Positions 19,337 to 27,891 of a DNA stretch of 51,258 nucleotides are shown here, one piece after another. The notes beneath the pieces are model-generated. The model searched no databases. It saw only the letters and a program-made list of their open reading frames with translations, and was not told the DNA's origin. This DNA comes from Lachnospiraceae bacterium. GTDB taxonomy: Bacteria > Bacillota > Clostridia > Lachnospirales > Lachnospiraceae. Position 1 is the first letter of the stretch. Every line of letters begins with the position of its first letter. The position numbers and the translations under genes are program-made. The stretch spans positions 1-51,258 of the forward strand of contig JAIKWF010000001.1 in assembly GCA_024685005.1 (NCBI GenBank). Reading direction: 5' to 3'.

Positions 19337-19815
19337 TAGTTCAGTTGCAGATTTTTCTTTCCTTCCTTCCAGTCGCACTCCTGCTCTGCCTTGCACAGAA
19401 AGCAGGGCCGGCTGAGTTTGTCAGCGCGGTACAAAAGTCCCCGAAGGTTTTTTTCCTCCTTAACGCTGCTGTCTCTGTGGGAAGCAATGGCACCGCAGAT
19501 TTGCTCCGTCTCATCGGGGAGAAATCCGCATTGCTCCAGAATCTCCTTTGCCAGCCTTGCCCCGGCCGCCGCATGATCCTCTCCCGTTTCGTACTGCTGC
19601 CATCTTCCGATATCATGTAAAAGAGCTGCCGCATAGATCATCTCCTGCGTCAGCCCGAAATTTTCCTGCAGATTTATGATCTGCCCAATCCTTGCCACAT
19701 CCAGAAAATGCACCGGATCATGCTTGCAAAAGATCCGGTCTTTTTCCGCTGTCTCATTGAGCGTCACATAAAAGCCATACATTCCGTTTTCCAAAATACT
19801 CTGTAACCGTTCCAT
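19333..19815 (-). CDS. HD-domain hydrolase in the folate operon
   Basis: A 160-residue soluble protein with a classic HD metal site: H in VHFLDVARI, the pair in AALLHDIGRW, H in GEDHAAAGARLA and the final histidine in ASHRDSS. HD proteins of this size are phosphohydrolases, often on nucleotides or small phosphates. The start ATG at 19815 (MERLQSIL) is preceded by AAGGGGACT; longer readings would run into folE and add an unrelated 34-residue tail. It sits between folE and folP, where the dephosphorylation of dihydroneopterin triphosphate would be needed and no Nudix gene is visible, so a role in that step is possible but unproved. The C terminus has a CFLCKAEQECDW segment with three cysteines. 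Confidence 0.82.
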   Translation of the reverse strand: MERLQSILENGMYGFYVTLNETAEKDRIFCKHDPVHFLDVARIGQIINLQENFGLTQEMIYAAALLHDIGRWQQYETGEDHAAAGARLAKEILEQCGFLPDETEQICGAIASHRDSSVKEEKNLRGLLYRADKLSRPCFLCKAEQECDWKEGKKNLQLNY

Positions 19816-19882
19816 AGTCCCCTTCCCATTCTTATGTTTCCCTGTCCGCTGCAGATCATACGATGTCCGCAAAGCCGCATGA

Positions 19883-20455
19883 TCAGGGCGTGGCCTTACC
19901 GGCTCCCAGCATGGCAAAAAAGTGATCCGTCAGCTTCTGATCCTCCTCAAAAGCGCCTCTGACAGCGATGTTCACCGTCCTGCTGCCGGGTTTTTTCACA
20001 CCGCGCATGGTCATGCAGGTATGCTCCGCTTCCGTCATCACGCACACGCCTTTGCAGTCAAGTTCTCGCATCAGGGCATCTGCGATCTGATCCGTCATGC
20101 GCTCCTGCAGCTGCAGTCTTCTCGCGTATACTTCCACGCATCTGGCCAGTTTGGAAAGACCAACCACCTTTCCGTTGGGAATATATGCCACATGGGCCTT
20201 CCCGAAAAAGGGCATCAGATGATGCTCGCACAGAGAATAAAAGGTGATGTCCTTCTCCAGCACGATGCCGGAGCCTTCCGCGGTAAAGCTTTTTTTCAAA
20301 TGCTCCCCGGGATCCTCCTCCATACCCGAAAGGACTTCTTCATACATCCTTGCGATCCGGGCAGGTGTATCCCTAAGCCCTTCTCTGTTTGTATCTTCTC
20401 CAACTGCCTCTAACAACATTTTTATCGCTTCGGCTGCTTTTTTCTGATCTACCAT
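19883..20455 (-). CDS. folE: GTP cyclohydrolase I
   Basis: A 190-residue enzyme that opens GTP and closes the pterin ring to give dihydroneopterin triphosphate, the first step of folate synthesis. The zinc ligands are visible in [20 protein letters not shown] and in [21 protein letters not shown]. The tail [12 protein letters not shown] is also typical. It lies 17 bases after folC and upstream of the HD gene. Confidence 0.97.
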   Translation of the reverse strand: MVDQKKAAEAIKMLLEAVGEDTNREGLRDTPARIARMYEEVLSGMEEDPGEHLKKSFTAEGSGIVLEKDITFYSLCEHHLMPFFGKAHVAYIPNGKVVGLSKLARCVEVYARRLQLQERMTDQIADALMRELDCKGVCVMTEAEHTCMTMRGVKKPGSRTVNIAVRGAFEEDQKLTDHFFAMLGAGKATP

Positions 20456-20472
20456 GACTTATTCCTATCCTG

Positions 20473-21792
20473 TCATCCCCTGTTCCGGGATTTTTGTTTC
20501 CTGTTGTAAACTTCTATGTTTCCGAGAAGCTCTCCGATCATGGAAAGCGACCCGAATATCACAAGCACTCCGTCTTCCCCCGCAAGAAGTCTTCCCAGTT
20601 CCACCGCTTCCTTTAAGGAATCCGCACTTGTTACATTGGGATTATATTCCGCTGCCTTTTGCGCCAAAGACAACGCATCCAGGCTTCTTTCGGTATCCGG
20701 CAGACGGAAGGTTACGATCTGGGCGGCCAAATGGGCCGTAGCCTGCATGATCCCGTCCACATCTTTATCCCTGAAAACGCCCATGGCAAACACCAGTCGT
20801 TTTCCCGTAAAATACTGCTGCAGTGATGCCGCCAGTTTTTGTGCCGCCGGAGGATTGTGGGCACCGTCCAGCACCATCATAGGCCTCCCGGCGATCACCT
20901 GAAATCTTCCCGGCCAACGGGTGTTTTTCAGGCCCTCCGATACCGCCTCATCCGTAAGGCGCTGCCACTGCAGCCCCAGAGATTGCAGCGTTTTCACCGC
21001 TTCCAGAGCCAGATGGGCATTTTCAATCTGACAGATTCCTGCAAGACGGATCTCATATCGTTTCTTTTCCAAACGAAAAGACTGTTTTTGCAGACCATAC
21101 CGGATATCAGAAATCCGGTCCGGATCGCAAACCGTAAGTTTTACATTCTTTTTCCTGCAGGTATCCCGGATCACTTTTTCAGCCGAAGGATCCTGCTTTG
21201 CACTGACTACAAGGCTTCCCTCTTTGATGATACCGCACTTTTGGGAAGTGATCTGCTCAATCGTATCTCCCAAAAAGGCTTCATGATCCATGCCGATGGA
21301 GGTCAGGATCGTAAGAAGCGGCGGCGGGATCACGTTGGTAGCATCCAAAAGTCCTCCCATACCGCACTCTAAGATCACCGGGTCACATTTTTTCTTTTTC
21401 CAGAATAAAAAGCCGACCACCGTTTCGCATTCAAAAGCAGTGGGATGGGAAAGACCCTCTTTCTCCATCCCTTCCGCTGCTTCTTTTACCTGCTCAGTCA
21501 GTTCATACAGAAGCGATCTGGCGATCATTTTGCCCTTGCAAAGGAAGCGCTCTCTGTAGTCCGTGATGGTGGGAGAACTGTACCGGCCCACGGGAAAACC
21601 CGCTGCCAGAAGCACACTCTCCAGATAAGCACATACCGATCCTTTGCCATTGGTCCCCGCCACATGAATGAAGCGAAGGTCCTTTTGCGGATCTCCTACC
21701 CGCCTGCAAAGCTCTCGCGTAGCCTCAAGCCCGGGCACTCTCCCAAGCTTTAGCAAACCTTCCTGATATTCCCGGAATTCTTTTTCCGTCAT
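20473..21792 (-). CDS. folC: folylpolyglutamate / dihydrofolate synthase
   Basis: A 439-residue Mur-ligase-like enzyme that adds glutamate to dihydropteroate and folates. It has the ATP loop HVAGTNGKGSVCAYLESVL, the family block ILECGMGGLLDATNVI, a TSIGMDHEAFLGDTIEQI segment and, in the C-terminal domain, VLDGAHNPPAAQKLAASL. Length is usual. It starts 18 bases after DUF805 and is the first folate gene, so the order is folC-folE-HD-folP-folBK. Confidence 0.95.
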   Translation of the reverse strand: MTEKEFREYQEGLLKLGRVPGLEATRELCRRVGDPQKDLRFIHVAGTNGKGSVCAYLESVLLAAGFPVGRYSSPTITDYRERFLCKGKMIARSLLYELTEQVKEAAEGMEKEGLSHPTAFECETVVGFLFWKKKKCDPVILECGMGGLLDATNVIPPPLLTILTSIGMDHEAFLGDTIEQITSQKCGIIKEGSLVVSAKQDPSAEKVIRDTCRKKNVKLTVCDPDRISDIRYGLQKQSFRLEKKRYEIRLAGICQIENAHLALEAVKTLQSLGLQWQRLTDEAVSEGLKNTRWPGRFQVIAGRPMMVLDGAHNPPAAQKLAASLQQYFTGKRLVFAMGVFRDKDVDGIMQATAHLAAQIVTFRLPDTERSLDALSLAQKAAEYNPNVTSADSLKEAVELGRLLAGEDGVLVIFGSLSMIGELLGNIEVYNRKQKSRNRG

Positions 21793-21810
21793 CGCTTTCC
21801 TACTGCCTTT

Positions 21811-22188
21811 TTATTGATAGTTGCCACCTGCAGAAGGCTGCAGGAAGAATACCAGCATGATGATCCATCCTACACAGGGAATAAAATAAAAGAAAATATA
21901 AGGCCAGCTCTTTCCGATATCATTCAGTCTGCGGATGGACATAGCAATGCCGGGGATCAGGACTGCCACAGAATACAGAGCAACTACGATGCCGCAAATG
22001 ATTCCTATAATAGGCACTTTGCAAAGAGCACCCAAAACCGCGGAAATGATAAAGTTGATCAATACCACATGCCAGAATGTGGTTCTGTCCGTCGTCCCTT
22101 CAAAATCAAAATAACGAAGCAGGATCTCCTCACCCCAGGGCTTAAAGAAATCCGGCATTTTGTCTACGAAAGGTCTGAATTGTTCCAT
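21811..22188 (-). CDS. DUF805 family membrane protein
   Basis: A 125-residue protein with three hydrophobic segments (VVLINFIISAVLGALC, IIGIICGIVVALYSVAVLIPGIAM and PYIFFYFIPCVGWIIMLVFF) and the DUF805 signature RYFDFEGTTDRTTFWHVVLIN with IAMSIRRLNDIGKSW. Function is unknown. The first 25 residues are cytoplasmic and charged. An AAGGAGAAAAC site precedes the ATG at 22188. It may be co-transcribed with folC. Confidence 0.85.
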   Translation of the reverse strand: MEQFRPFVDKMPDFFKPWGEEILLRYFDFEGTTDRTTFWHVVLINFIISAVLGALCKVPIIGIICGIVVALYSVAVLIPGIAMSIRRLNDIGKSWPYIFFYFIPCVGWIIMLVFFLQPSAGGNYQ

Positions 22189-22265
22189 TGTTTTCTCCTT
22201 ACAGTATTATTATTTTTCTAAAAATTTCCATGTTTTGACCGGTGCATCCGTACATCCGGCTGCTC

Positions 22266-22643
22266 CTACATATCCACATCGTCAATGTCGTCAGTATCGC
22301 CGCTGTTAAGGTTGTAGGTATTCAGTGTTCTGCGTTTCAGCCTCTGCTCTTCGGATGTTTTCAAGATGAAATCCTTGATGGCTTTTGCATTTTTCACATG
22401 CACAAGTTCAATCGTAGGATTCGTCACATCACCTGCGTAGCAGATAATGGTGGCAACGCCGCACATTTTCTCCAGCAGTGTCGTCTCCAGCTTCACATCC
22501 GTGATCTTGTACATATAGCAGTCATCTTCCACGGTTTTCAGAAAGCCTCTTTTAATGTTCAGCATTTCCTCACCGATGGTATAGACCGTGAATGTCCACG
22601 GCAGGCCAAAGAACAAGATCCTCTTCCGTTCACGAAATTCCAT
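22266..22643 (-). CDS. small PH-domain-like protein
   Basis: A 125-residue protein. Residues about 8-100 look like a bacterial PH domain: ILFFGLPWTFTVYTIGEEMLNIKRGFLKTVEDDCYMYKI in parts, then strands TDVKLETTLLEKMCGVATIICY and a C-terminal helix VKNAKAIKDFILKTSEEQR. The last 20 residues are acidic (DTDDIDDVDM). There is no strong membrane segment, although the start is hydrophobic. Its role is unknown. AGGAGG lies seven bases before the ATG. Confidence 0.65.
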   Translation of the reverse strand: MEFRERKRILFFGLPWTFTVYTIGEEMLNIKRGFLKTVEDDCYMYKITDVKLETTLLEKMCGVATIICYAGDVTNPTIELVHVKNAKAIKDFILKTSEEQRLKRRTLNTYNLNSGDTDDIDDVDM

Positions 22644-22828
22644 GATGCTACCTCCTGTCTTCAGTGTGTCTTTTCCCTGTAAAAGACCCGCCTAACATTA
22701 TATCAAATAATTCACAAATAATCACTAAAATAAAGAAAAAAACTGTCTTTTCAAATCAAAGAACCTATGATAAACTATCATCTTAGAAACAAAAGGACAC
22801 ACATGGGGTATCACGAGAGGAGGGCTTT

Positions 22829-23368
22829 ATGACAGCAAAAGAATGCATTATGGGACGAAGAAGCATCCGCAGCTTTAAAAGTGATCCTGTTGATCACGCG
22901 CTGCTGGAAGAAATCGTAGAGGAAGCATCCTACGCTCCCAGTTGGAAGCATACGCAGATTACCCGTTATATTGCAGTGGAAGGTGATCTGAAACAGAAGA
23001 TCGCACAGGAGGGCTTTTCCACTTTCCCTCCCAACGGAAAGATCATTGAGCAGGCGCCTATGCTGATCGCAGTTACCGTTATCAAAAACCGCTCCGGATT
23101 TGAGCGGGACGGTTCCTATTCCACCGATCGCGGCGACGGCTGGCAGATGTATGATGCAGGTGTTGCATCCCAGACATTTTGCCTTTCCGCTTATTCTCAC
23201 GGTCTCGGAACCGTGATCATGGGTATTTTTGACAGACCCGTGATCAGTGATCTGTTGCAGATCCCCGAGGATCGCGAGCTTGTTTGTCTCATCCCTATTG
23301 GATATGCTACCGAAGACGTAGCAGCACCGAAGAGAAAGGAAGTTTCTTCTCTTCTCTCTTATCAATGA
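22829..23368 (+). CDS. nitroreductase family protein
   Basis: A 179-residue flavoprotein of the nitroreductase fold, expected to use FMN and NAD(P)H. The start MGRRSIRSFKSDPVDHALLEEIVEEASYAPSW (seen in parts) holds the RRSIRxF phosphate-binding motif and the S-W-K segment. The C-terminal part has GLGTVIMGIFDRPVISDLL and LVCLIPIGYATEDVAAPKRK. The natural substrate is unknown. GAGAGGAGGG precedes the ATG. A terminator follows at once. Confidence 0.88.
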   Translation: MTAKECIMGRRSIRSFKSDPVDHALLEEIVEEASYAPSWKHTQITRYIAVEGDLKQKIAQEGFSTFPPNGKIIEQAPMLIAVTVIKNRSGFERDGSYSTDRGDGWQMYDAGVASQTFCLSAYSHGLGTVIMGIFDRPVISDLLQIPEDRELVCLIPIGYATEDVAAPKRKEVSSLLSYQ

Positions 23369-23370
23369 TC

Positions 23371-23403
23371 AAAAAACCGGAGAATTATTTCTCCGGTTTT
23401 TTT
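23371..23403 (+). terminator. intrinsic terminator after the nitroreductase gene
   Basis: AAAAAACCGGAGAA (23371-23384) pairs with TTCTCCGGTTTTTT around the loop TTAT, and T residues continue to 23403. It begins three bases after the stop codon. Some read-through may feed pyrB, which starts only 52 bases later. Confidence 0.9.
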
Positions 23404-23454
23404 AAGGCCGCAGCATAAGCAGGCCAAAGTAACTATAGAAAGAAAGGAATCATT

Positions 23455-24366
23455 ATGCGACATCTGATCAATCCATTGGATTTTTCCGTAGAGGAACTGG
23501 ACCGTTTGTTTACGCTGGCATCCGATATTGAGAAAAATCCCCAAAACTATGCTCACAAATGCGAAGGAAAAAAGTTAGCAACCTGTTTCTATGAGCCCAG
23601 CACCAGAACACGTCTGAGCTTCGAAAGCGCCATGTTAAACCTGGGCGGCTCCGTCATCGGCTTTTCCGATGCAAACTCTTCCTCCGCATCAAAAGGAGAA
23701 AGCGTGGCAGACACCATCCGGGTGATCTCCTGCTTTGCCGATATCTGTGCCATACGTCATCCCAAGGAAGGTGCAGCCACAGTGGCTGCTACCCATTCCG
23801 GTATTCCCGTGATCAATGCAGGTGACGGCGGGCACCAGCACCCCACACAGACGCTGACGGACATGCTGACCATCCGTTCTTTAAAGGGCAGACTGGATCA
23901 GTTCACCATCGGTCTTTGCGGCGATCTGAAATTCGGCCGCACGGTGCATTCCCTGATCAACGCGCTTTCCCGCTATGACGGTATCCGGTTTGTATTCATC
24001 TCCCCGGAGGAGCTCCGGATCCCGGATTATATCATCGATATGTTGAAGGAAAAACAGATTCCCTTCGAAGAAGTGATCCGTCTGGAGGATTCCATCGGCG
24101 ATCTGGATATCCTGTATATGACAAGGGTACAAAGAGAACGCTTCTTCAACGAAGAAGACTACATCCGTCTGAAAGACTTTTACATTCTCGATCAGGCCAA
24201 GCTGGATCTGGCAAGAGAAGACATGCTGGTACTGCATCCCCTGCCCAGAGTAAACGAGATTGCCGTAGAAGTGGACAAGGATCCGAGAGCTGTTTATTTC
24301 AAGCAGGTACAATACGGCGTCTATGTCCGCATGGCCCTGATCCTGACTCTTCTGGATCTGGTGTAA
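23455..24366 (+). CDS. pyrB: aspartate carbamoyltransferase, catalytic chain
   Basis: A 303-residue enzyme that joins carbamoyl phosphate to aspartate, the committed step of pyrimidine synthesis. The carbamoyl-phosphate motif [16 protein letters not shown] is at residues about 43-58. The [16 protein letters not shown] loop, [15 protein letters not shown] and [10 protein letters not shown] complete the active site. Length matches the family. AAAGGAA precedes the ATG. No PyrR-type antiterminator or leader structure is visible in the 50-base gap before it. pyrI follows 76 bases later. Confidence 0.97.
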   Translation: MRHLINPLDFSVEELDRLFTLASDIEKNPQNYAHKCEGKKLATCFYEPSTRTRLSFESAMLNLGGSVIGFSDANSSSASKGESVADTIRVISCFADICAIRHPKEGAATVAATHSGIPVINAGDGGHQHPTQTLTDMLTIRSLKGRLDQFTIGLCGDLKFGRTVHSLINALSRYDGIRFVFISPEELRIPDYIIDMLKEKQIPFEEVIRLEDSIGDLDILYMTRVQRERFFNEEDYIRLKDFYILDQAKLDLAREDMLVLHPLPRVNEIAVEVDKDPRAVYFKQVQYGVYVRMALILTLLDLV

Positions 24367-24442
24367 CAGCACTTGCAAACACACGAAACGTAACAAAGCA
24401 GGCCGCGTGCCTGAAGATATATAGTTAGCCGGAGGTAACAAC

Positions 24443-24871
24443 ATGCTGAATGTAGGAAAAATAGAAGAAGGCTACGTACTGGATCATATCAAAGCCGGTA
24501 AAAGCCTTACCATTTATCATTTGCTGGAGCTGGATAAGACAGATGCGCAGGTAGCCATCATCAAGAATGCCCGCAGCAACAAGATGGGAAAAAAAGACAT
24601 CCTGAAGGTGGAATGTCCCGTAGGCTCCATCAATCTGGATGTACTTGCGTTTCTGGATCGGAAGATCACGGTGAACGTCATCGAGGCCGGTGAGATCATG
24701 CACAAAGAAGACCTGATCCTTCCCAAGGAGATCAAGAACGTGATCAAATGCAAAAACCCCCGTTGCATCACTTCCATTGAACAGGGGCTTCCGCATATCT
24801 TCGTATTGTCGGATGAGAAAAAAGGAATTTACAGATGCAAATACTGCGAAGGAAAATATAACGAGTATTGA
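24443..24871 (+). CDS. pyrI: aspartate carbamoyltransferase, regulatory chain
   Basis: A 142-residue regulatory subunit that binds nucleotides (CTP, UTP, ATP) and assembles with PyrB. The N-terminal allosteric part has YVLDHIKAGKSLTIYHLL. The zinc domain has four cysteines in the pattern C-x4-C then CKYC (CKNPRCITSIEQ and YRCKYCEGKY). A CGGAGGTAACAAC site precedes the ATG. It ends 20 bases from the convergent lepB gene, with no terminator visible. Confidence 0.96.
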   Translation: MLNVGKIEEGYVLDHIKAGKSLTIYHLLELDKTDAQVAIIKNARSNKMGKKDILKVECPVGSINLDVLAFLDRKITVNVIEAGEIMHKEDLILPKEIKNVIKCKNPRCITSIEQGLPHIFVLSDEKKGIYRCKYCEGKYNEY

Positions 24872-24880
24872 TCTGCATAG

Positions 24881-24894
24881 TTAGCACATGCTAA
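24881..24894. repeat. perfect 14-bp palindrome between pyrI and lepB
   Basis: TTAGCACATGCTAA lies between two convergent genes and includes the lepB stop codon. It is too weak to be a terminator. It resembles the palindrome at 19323-19336. Confidence 0.4.
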
Positions 24895-25616
24895 TATTCC
24901 ACAGCGGGGAAGGTAGTCGGCTTCGGATAATACCGGAAGATCGCCTTCCCTAATATTTTTTTTCTTTGCACATAACAGTATTTCTGCTTTACCGCATCTT
25001 CATAGCTTGCCGCTTTTCCTGCGGCCACCGCTTCTCCCGCCCAGTATCTGCTGTCTGCGGAGCTGTTTCTGTTATCTCCCATGCAGAAATAGCAGTCCTC
25101 GGGGATCTGCAGCGTAAGACCGTCATTTGCCACGATCCAGTCTTCTTTCAGATACTCTTCCTTCAAAGGGGTATCCGATCCGTCAATATAAACCTTTCCT
25201 TTTTCAATCGAAATGGTTTCACCGGGAAGACCGATGACTCTTTTGATAAAGATCTCGCTTTCATCCACGGGATAGCGGAACATAATGATGTCGCCGCGCT
25301 TGGGCCCGTCGCCCAGATACGCTAATCTGAACCCAACCACCCTGTTGCCGGGCATAATGGTGTTTTCCATGGAGCCCGTAGGCACATTGGCATTGACTAT
25401 GATAAAATGATTGATCAAAAAAGCGATGATCACAGCTGCGGAAATGGTGTACAGCCAGCTGACAATCTCTTTTTTTAAGGAGAATTCTTCTTCCTGCTGT
25501 TCTTCCCATTCCTGCTGCTTTTTCTTCTGTTTCTGTCTGTCATTCTTAGCTTTTTTGTTTTTGGCTGCATCTTCTGCTTCGTCAGCAGCTTCTACAACTT
25601 CTGTATCCTTACGCAA
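24891..25616 (-). CDS. lepB: signal peptidase I
   Basis: A 241-residue membrane serine protease that removes signal peptides from exported proteins. A charged cytoplasmic head of about 48 residues (Lys/Glu/Gln-rich) precedes one transmembrane segment (IVSWLYTISAAVIIAFLINHF). The catalytic serine is S82 in VPTGSMENTIMPGN, the catalytic lysine K125 in EIFIKRVIGLPGE, and the third family block is FCMGDNRNSSADSR. The start is TTG at 25616, nine bases after AAAGGAG. It follows the COG0523 fusion gene by 15 bases and is probably the last gene of that operon. Confidence 0.94.
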   Translation of the reverse strand: MRKDTEVVEAADEAEDAAKNKKAKNDRQKQKKKQQEWEEQQEEEFSLKKEIVSWLYTISAAVIIAFLINHFIIVNANVPTGSMENTIMPGNRVVGFRLAYLGDGPKRGDIIMFRYPVDESEIFIKRVIGLPGETISIEKGKVYIDGSDTPLKEEYLKEDWIVANDGLTLQIPEDCYFCMGDNRNSSADSRYWAGEAVAAGKAASYEDAVKQKYCYVQRKKILGKAIFRYYPKPTTFPAVEY

Positions 25617-25631
25617 AACATCTGTCTCCTT

Positions 25632-26567
25632 TTATACAAAACTGATCACAGGATCTTTGGGCTCTTTCGTCTCCTCTACGGAAACACATTCCAGAACAGG
25701 ACCTTCTTTTCCGTACCCTTCGAAAAATGCGATGGTAACCTTTGCCGTGATCTTGATCCACGCTCCCTCTTTCAGGGAATCTTCTTTGTCATACCTGCAG
25801 GCATAACCAAGAAATGCCATATCATCCGCACAGCAGGTCATTGCCATACGTCCCGGTACAAAGTAGCCCTTCGGGAACTCCTTCGGGCGCATCACCTGGG
25901 CTATAAAGGATACCTCTTTTCCCACATAGCGCGGCGCATTATCCAGCACGTCGATATACCAAACACCGTAAGCCATATCGGAAAGCTCGATGTGATCCGC
26001 ACTTACATCATAGGGCAGATCTTCTTCCAGCGTCACATTGACCTCTCCGTTTTTGTCCTCGAAAATGATCTCAGCCTGCTGGTTGATGGCCTTGATATTG
26101 CGCTTATACGTGGGGATCTTGTCCATGATACTGTCGCAACGGTTCATCATGATCATCTCGGATTTACGAAGATGCTCCGCCAAAAGAGATTTCATGTTGG
26201 TAAAATAGGTGGAAAAAGTAGATCCGTCGATAAGGGTGATCTGCTGTTCCAGCTTCCAATGCCAGGGGAACTTGATGTTCTTACTGTTCCACATTCCGTT
26301 AAACTCTACAATGATACGCTCCGGTCTGTGTTTTTTCTCAAGTTCGATCAGGTTCTTGGAATTGAAATCCTCCTCATCCTCGATCACTTCCATCGCTACC
26401 CTGCACTTTTTCAAAAGTGCGGGATCATATTCATTTTCTCCTTCTTCGCAGACCAAAAGCAGCGTGGTGCCTTTGGTTTGAAAATAGGGCTGTGAAACGG
26501 TATATTCAATGAACATTGTCTTTCCGCTGTCCAGAAAACCGTTGATCATATATACAGGTATTGGCAT
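25632..26567 (-). CDS. COG0523-like GTPase fused to a YcgQ/DUF1980-like domain
   Basis: A 311-residue protein. Residues 1 to about 165 resemble a CobW/COG0523 P-loop GTPase, with Walker A GFLDSGKT (10-17), IIVEFNGMW and MNRCD (141-145). The usual CxCC metal motif is missing and LVCEEGENEYD replaces the usual IENEFGE. Residues about 185-311 resemble the C-terminal soluble part of YcgQ-type proteins (DUF1980/TIGR03943), including VMRPKEFPKGYFVPGR and the cysteine motif MTCCADDMAFLGYACRY. In Firmicutes YcgQ relatives occur in zinc-responsive operons, so a metal-linked role is likely. It lies directly after a His-rich COG0523 gene. The fusion is unusual. Metal and partner are unknown. Confidence 0.75.
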   Translation of the reverse strand: MPIPVYMINGFLDSGKTMFIEYTVSQPYFQTKGTTLLLVCEEGENEYDPALLKKCRVAMEVIEDEEDFNSKNLIELEKKHRPERIIVEFNGMWNSKNIKFPWHWKLEQQITLIDGSTFSTYFTNMKSLLAEHLRKSEMIMMNRCDSIMDKIPTYKRNIKAINQQAEIIFEDKNGEVNVTLEEDLPYDVSADHIELSDMAYGVWYIDVLDNAPRYVGKEVSFIAQVMRPKEFPKGYFVPGRMAMTCCADDMAFLGYACRYDKEDSLKEGAWIKITAKVTIAFFEGYGKEGPVLECVSVEETKEPKDPVISFV

Positions 26568-26615
26568 TTTTTTTCCTATTCTCCTTTGCTGATCCTCATA
26601 AAACAGGCAGTTCCC

Positions 26616-27818
26616 TCATTTTGCAAACAATTCCTTCAGCTTATCTTCCTTCAGCTCGGAACCGATGACACAGATCTTACCGGTCACCTCGGAGCTGCCG
26701 CTTCGCACCTCGGATTCCTCAGGAACATAATCAAAGTGGATAAAGCTGCCGTCCTCTGCCGCAAGCATACCCTTGCAGCGAAGCACGAATCCGTAGGTAC
26801 TCTGATCATCCAGCTTCTTTAAGATGCCTTCGATCTCTTCTTTTGTATATTTGTCCGGTGTCTCCATACCCCAGCTGGTAAACACTTCATCTGCGTCATG
26901 ATGGTGATGATGATGTCCGCAGCTGCAGACTCCGTTTTCATCATAGTGGTGTTCATGACCCTCATGATCATGGTCGTGGTGATGATGCTCATGATCGTGA
27001 TCGTCATGGTCATGATGATGATGCTCGTGATCGTGCTCGTCATGGTCATGATGATGATGTTCGTGATCATGCTCGTCATGGTCATGGTGATGCTCGTGAT
27101 CGTGCTCATCATGGTGATGTTCATGGTCATGCTCGTCGTGATCATGGTCGTGATGATGATGGTGATGGTGCTCTTCCTTCATGGCCATCACTTCTGCCAT
27201 CAGCTCTGCTTCCAGATCCTTTGCATTTTCAATGGCTTCCAGGATCTTCACGCCCTCTAACTGATCCCAGGGTGTGGTGATGATCTGTGCCTTCTCGTTA
27301 TGCTCCCGGATCAGTGCGATACACTGGTCGATCTTTTCCTCACTCATTTCACCGGTACGGCTTAAAATAATAGTGCCTGCATGCTCGATCTGATTCTCGA
27401 AAAACTCTCCGAAGTTCTTCAGATAAGTCTTGCATTTCTTCGCATCTACCACCGCAACAGCGCTGTTAAGGTGTACACCTTCCGATGCCGTAGCACCTTC
27501 TACCGCACGCATTACATCCGAAAGTTTTCCAACGCCGGAGGGCTCGATGAGGATTCTGTCAGGATGATACTGGGAAAGCACATCCCGAAGAGCCGTTCCG
27601 AAATCACCAACCAGTGAGCAGCAGATACATCCGGAATTCATCTCTGTGATCTCGATGCCCGCTTCTTTTAAAAAGCCGCCGTCAATACCGATCTCGCCAA
27701 ACTCATTCTCGATGAGGACCACCTGCTCCGATCCTAATGCCTCTTTGAGCAGTTTTTTGATCAGCGTCGTCTTCCCTGCACCTAAAAAACCGGATACGAT
27801 ATCAATTTTAGTCATCAT
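26616..27818 (-). CDS. COG0523 metal-chaperone GTPase with His-rich tract
   Basis: A 400-residue G3E-type GTPase of the CobW/ZigA/YeiR group, which deliver or store zinc, cobalt or nickel. Walker A is GFLGAGKTT (10-18), the metal motif GCICC is at 63-67, and VLIENEFGEIGIDGGFL is complete. Guanine recognition in this protein is by ILSRTGE rather than the usual NKxD. Residues 217-309 hold about 50 histidines in HDHDEHDHEHHH-type repeats plus a CSCGHHHHHH end, clearly a metal-binding loop. The C-terminal CobW_C domain follows (GFVLRCKGMLAAEDGSFIHFDYV). AGGAGG lies eight bases before the ATG pair. It is the first gene of the unit with the fused GTPase and lepB. No operator I can name is visible upstream. 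Confidence 0.92.
   Translation of the reverse strand: MMTKIDIVSGFLGAGKTTLIKKLLKEALGSEQVVLIENEFGEIGIDGGFLKEAGIEITEMNSGCICCSLVGDFGTALRDVLSQYHPDRILIEPSGVGKLSDVMRAVEGATASEGVHLNSAVAVVDAKKCKTYLKNFGEFFENQIEHAGTIILSRTGEMSEEKIDQCIALIREHNEKAQIITTPWDQLEGVKILEAIENAKDLEAELMAEVMAMKEEHHHHHHHDHDHDEHDHEHHHDEHDHEHHHDHDEHDHEHHHHDHDEHDHEHHHHDHDDHDHEHHHHDHDHEGHEHHYDENGVCSCGHHHHHHDADEVFTSWGMETPDKYTKEEIEGILKKLDDQSTYGFVLRCKGMLAAEDGSFIHFDYVPEESEVRSGSSEVTGKICVIGSELKEDKLKELFAK
26901..27170 (-). repeat. tandem His-codon repeat inside the COG0523 gene
   Basis: About 270 bases built from imperfect units of 36 bases, encoding EHDHEHHHHDHD. The codons are mostly CAT, CAC, GAT and GAG. The third and fourth complete units are nearly identical, showing recent slippage or unequal exchange, so copy number may vary between strains and may be miscounted in short-read assemblies. 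Confidence 0.85.
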
Positions 27819-27891
27819 AATATTACCTCCTGTAAGAATAACAATAACAATAACAACAATAGCAATAAAAATGTAGCTTTGCAGCTTCCGA

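Noticed and set aside
19816-19917. Longer start for the HD protein at 19917
   Set aside because: It overlaps the end of folE and adds 34 residues unlike HD proteins, while ATG 19815 has its own ribosome site.
23404-23454. PyrR attenuator or uridine-sensing leader before pyrB
   Set aside because: Only 50 bases with no antiterminator/terminator pair or PyrR-binding loop.
26898-27260. Met/Val-rich plus-strand frame opposite the His tract
   Set aside because: It is the reverse translation of the His-codon repeat and has no independent features.
27841-27872. ATT/ACA-rich microsatellite upstream of the COG0523 gene as a Zur box
   Set aside because: It is a simple AATAAC repeat without the dyad symmetry expected of a Zur site.
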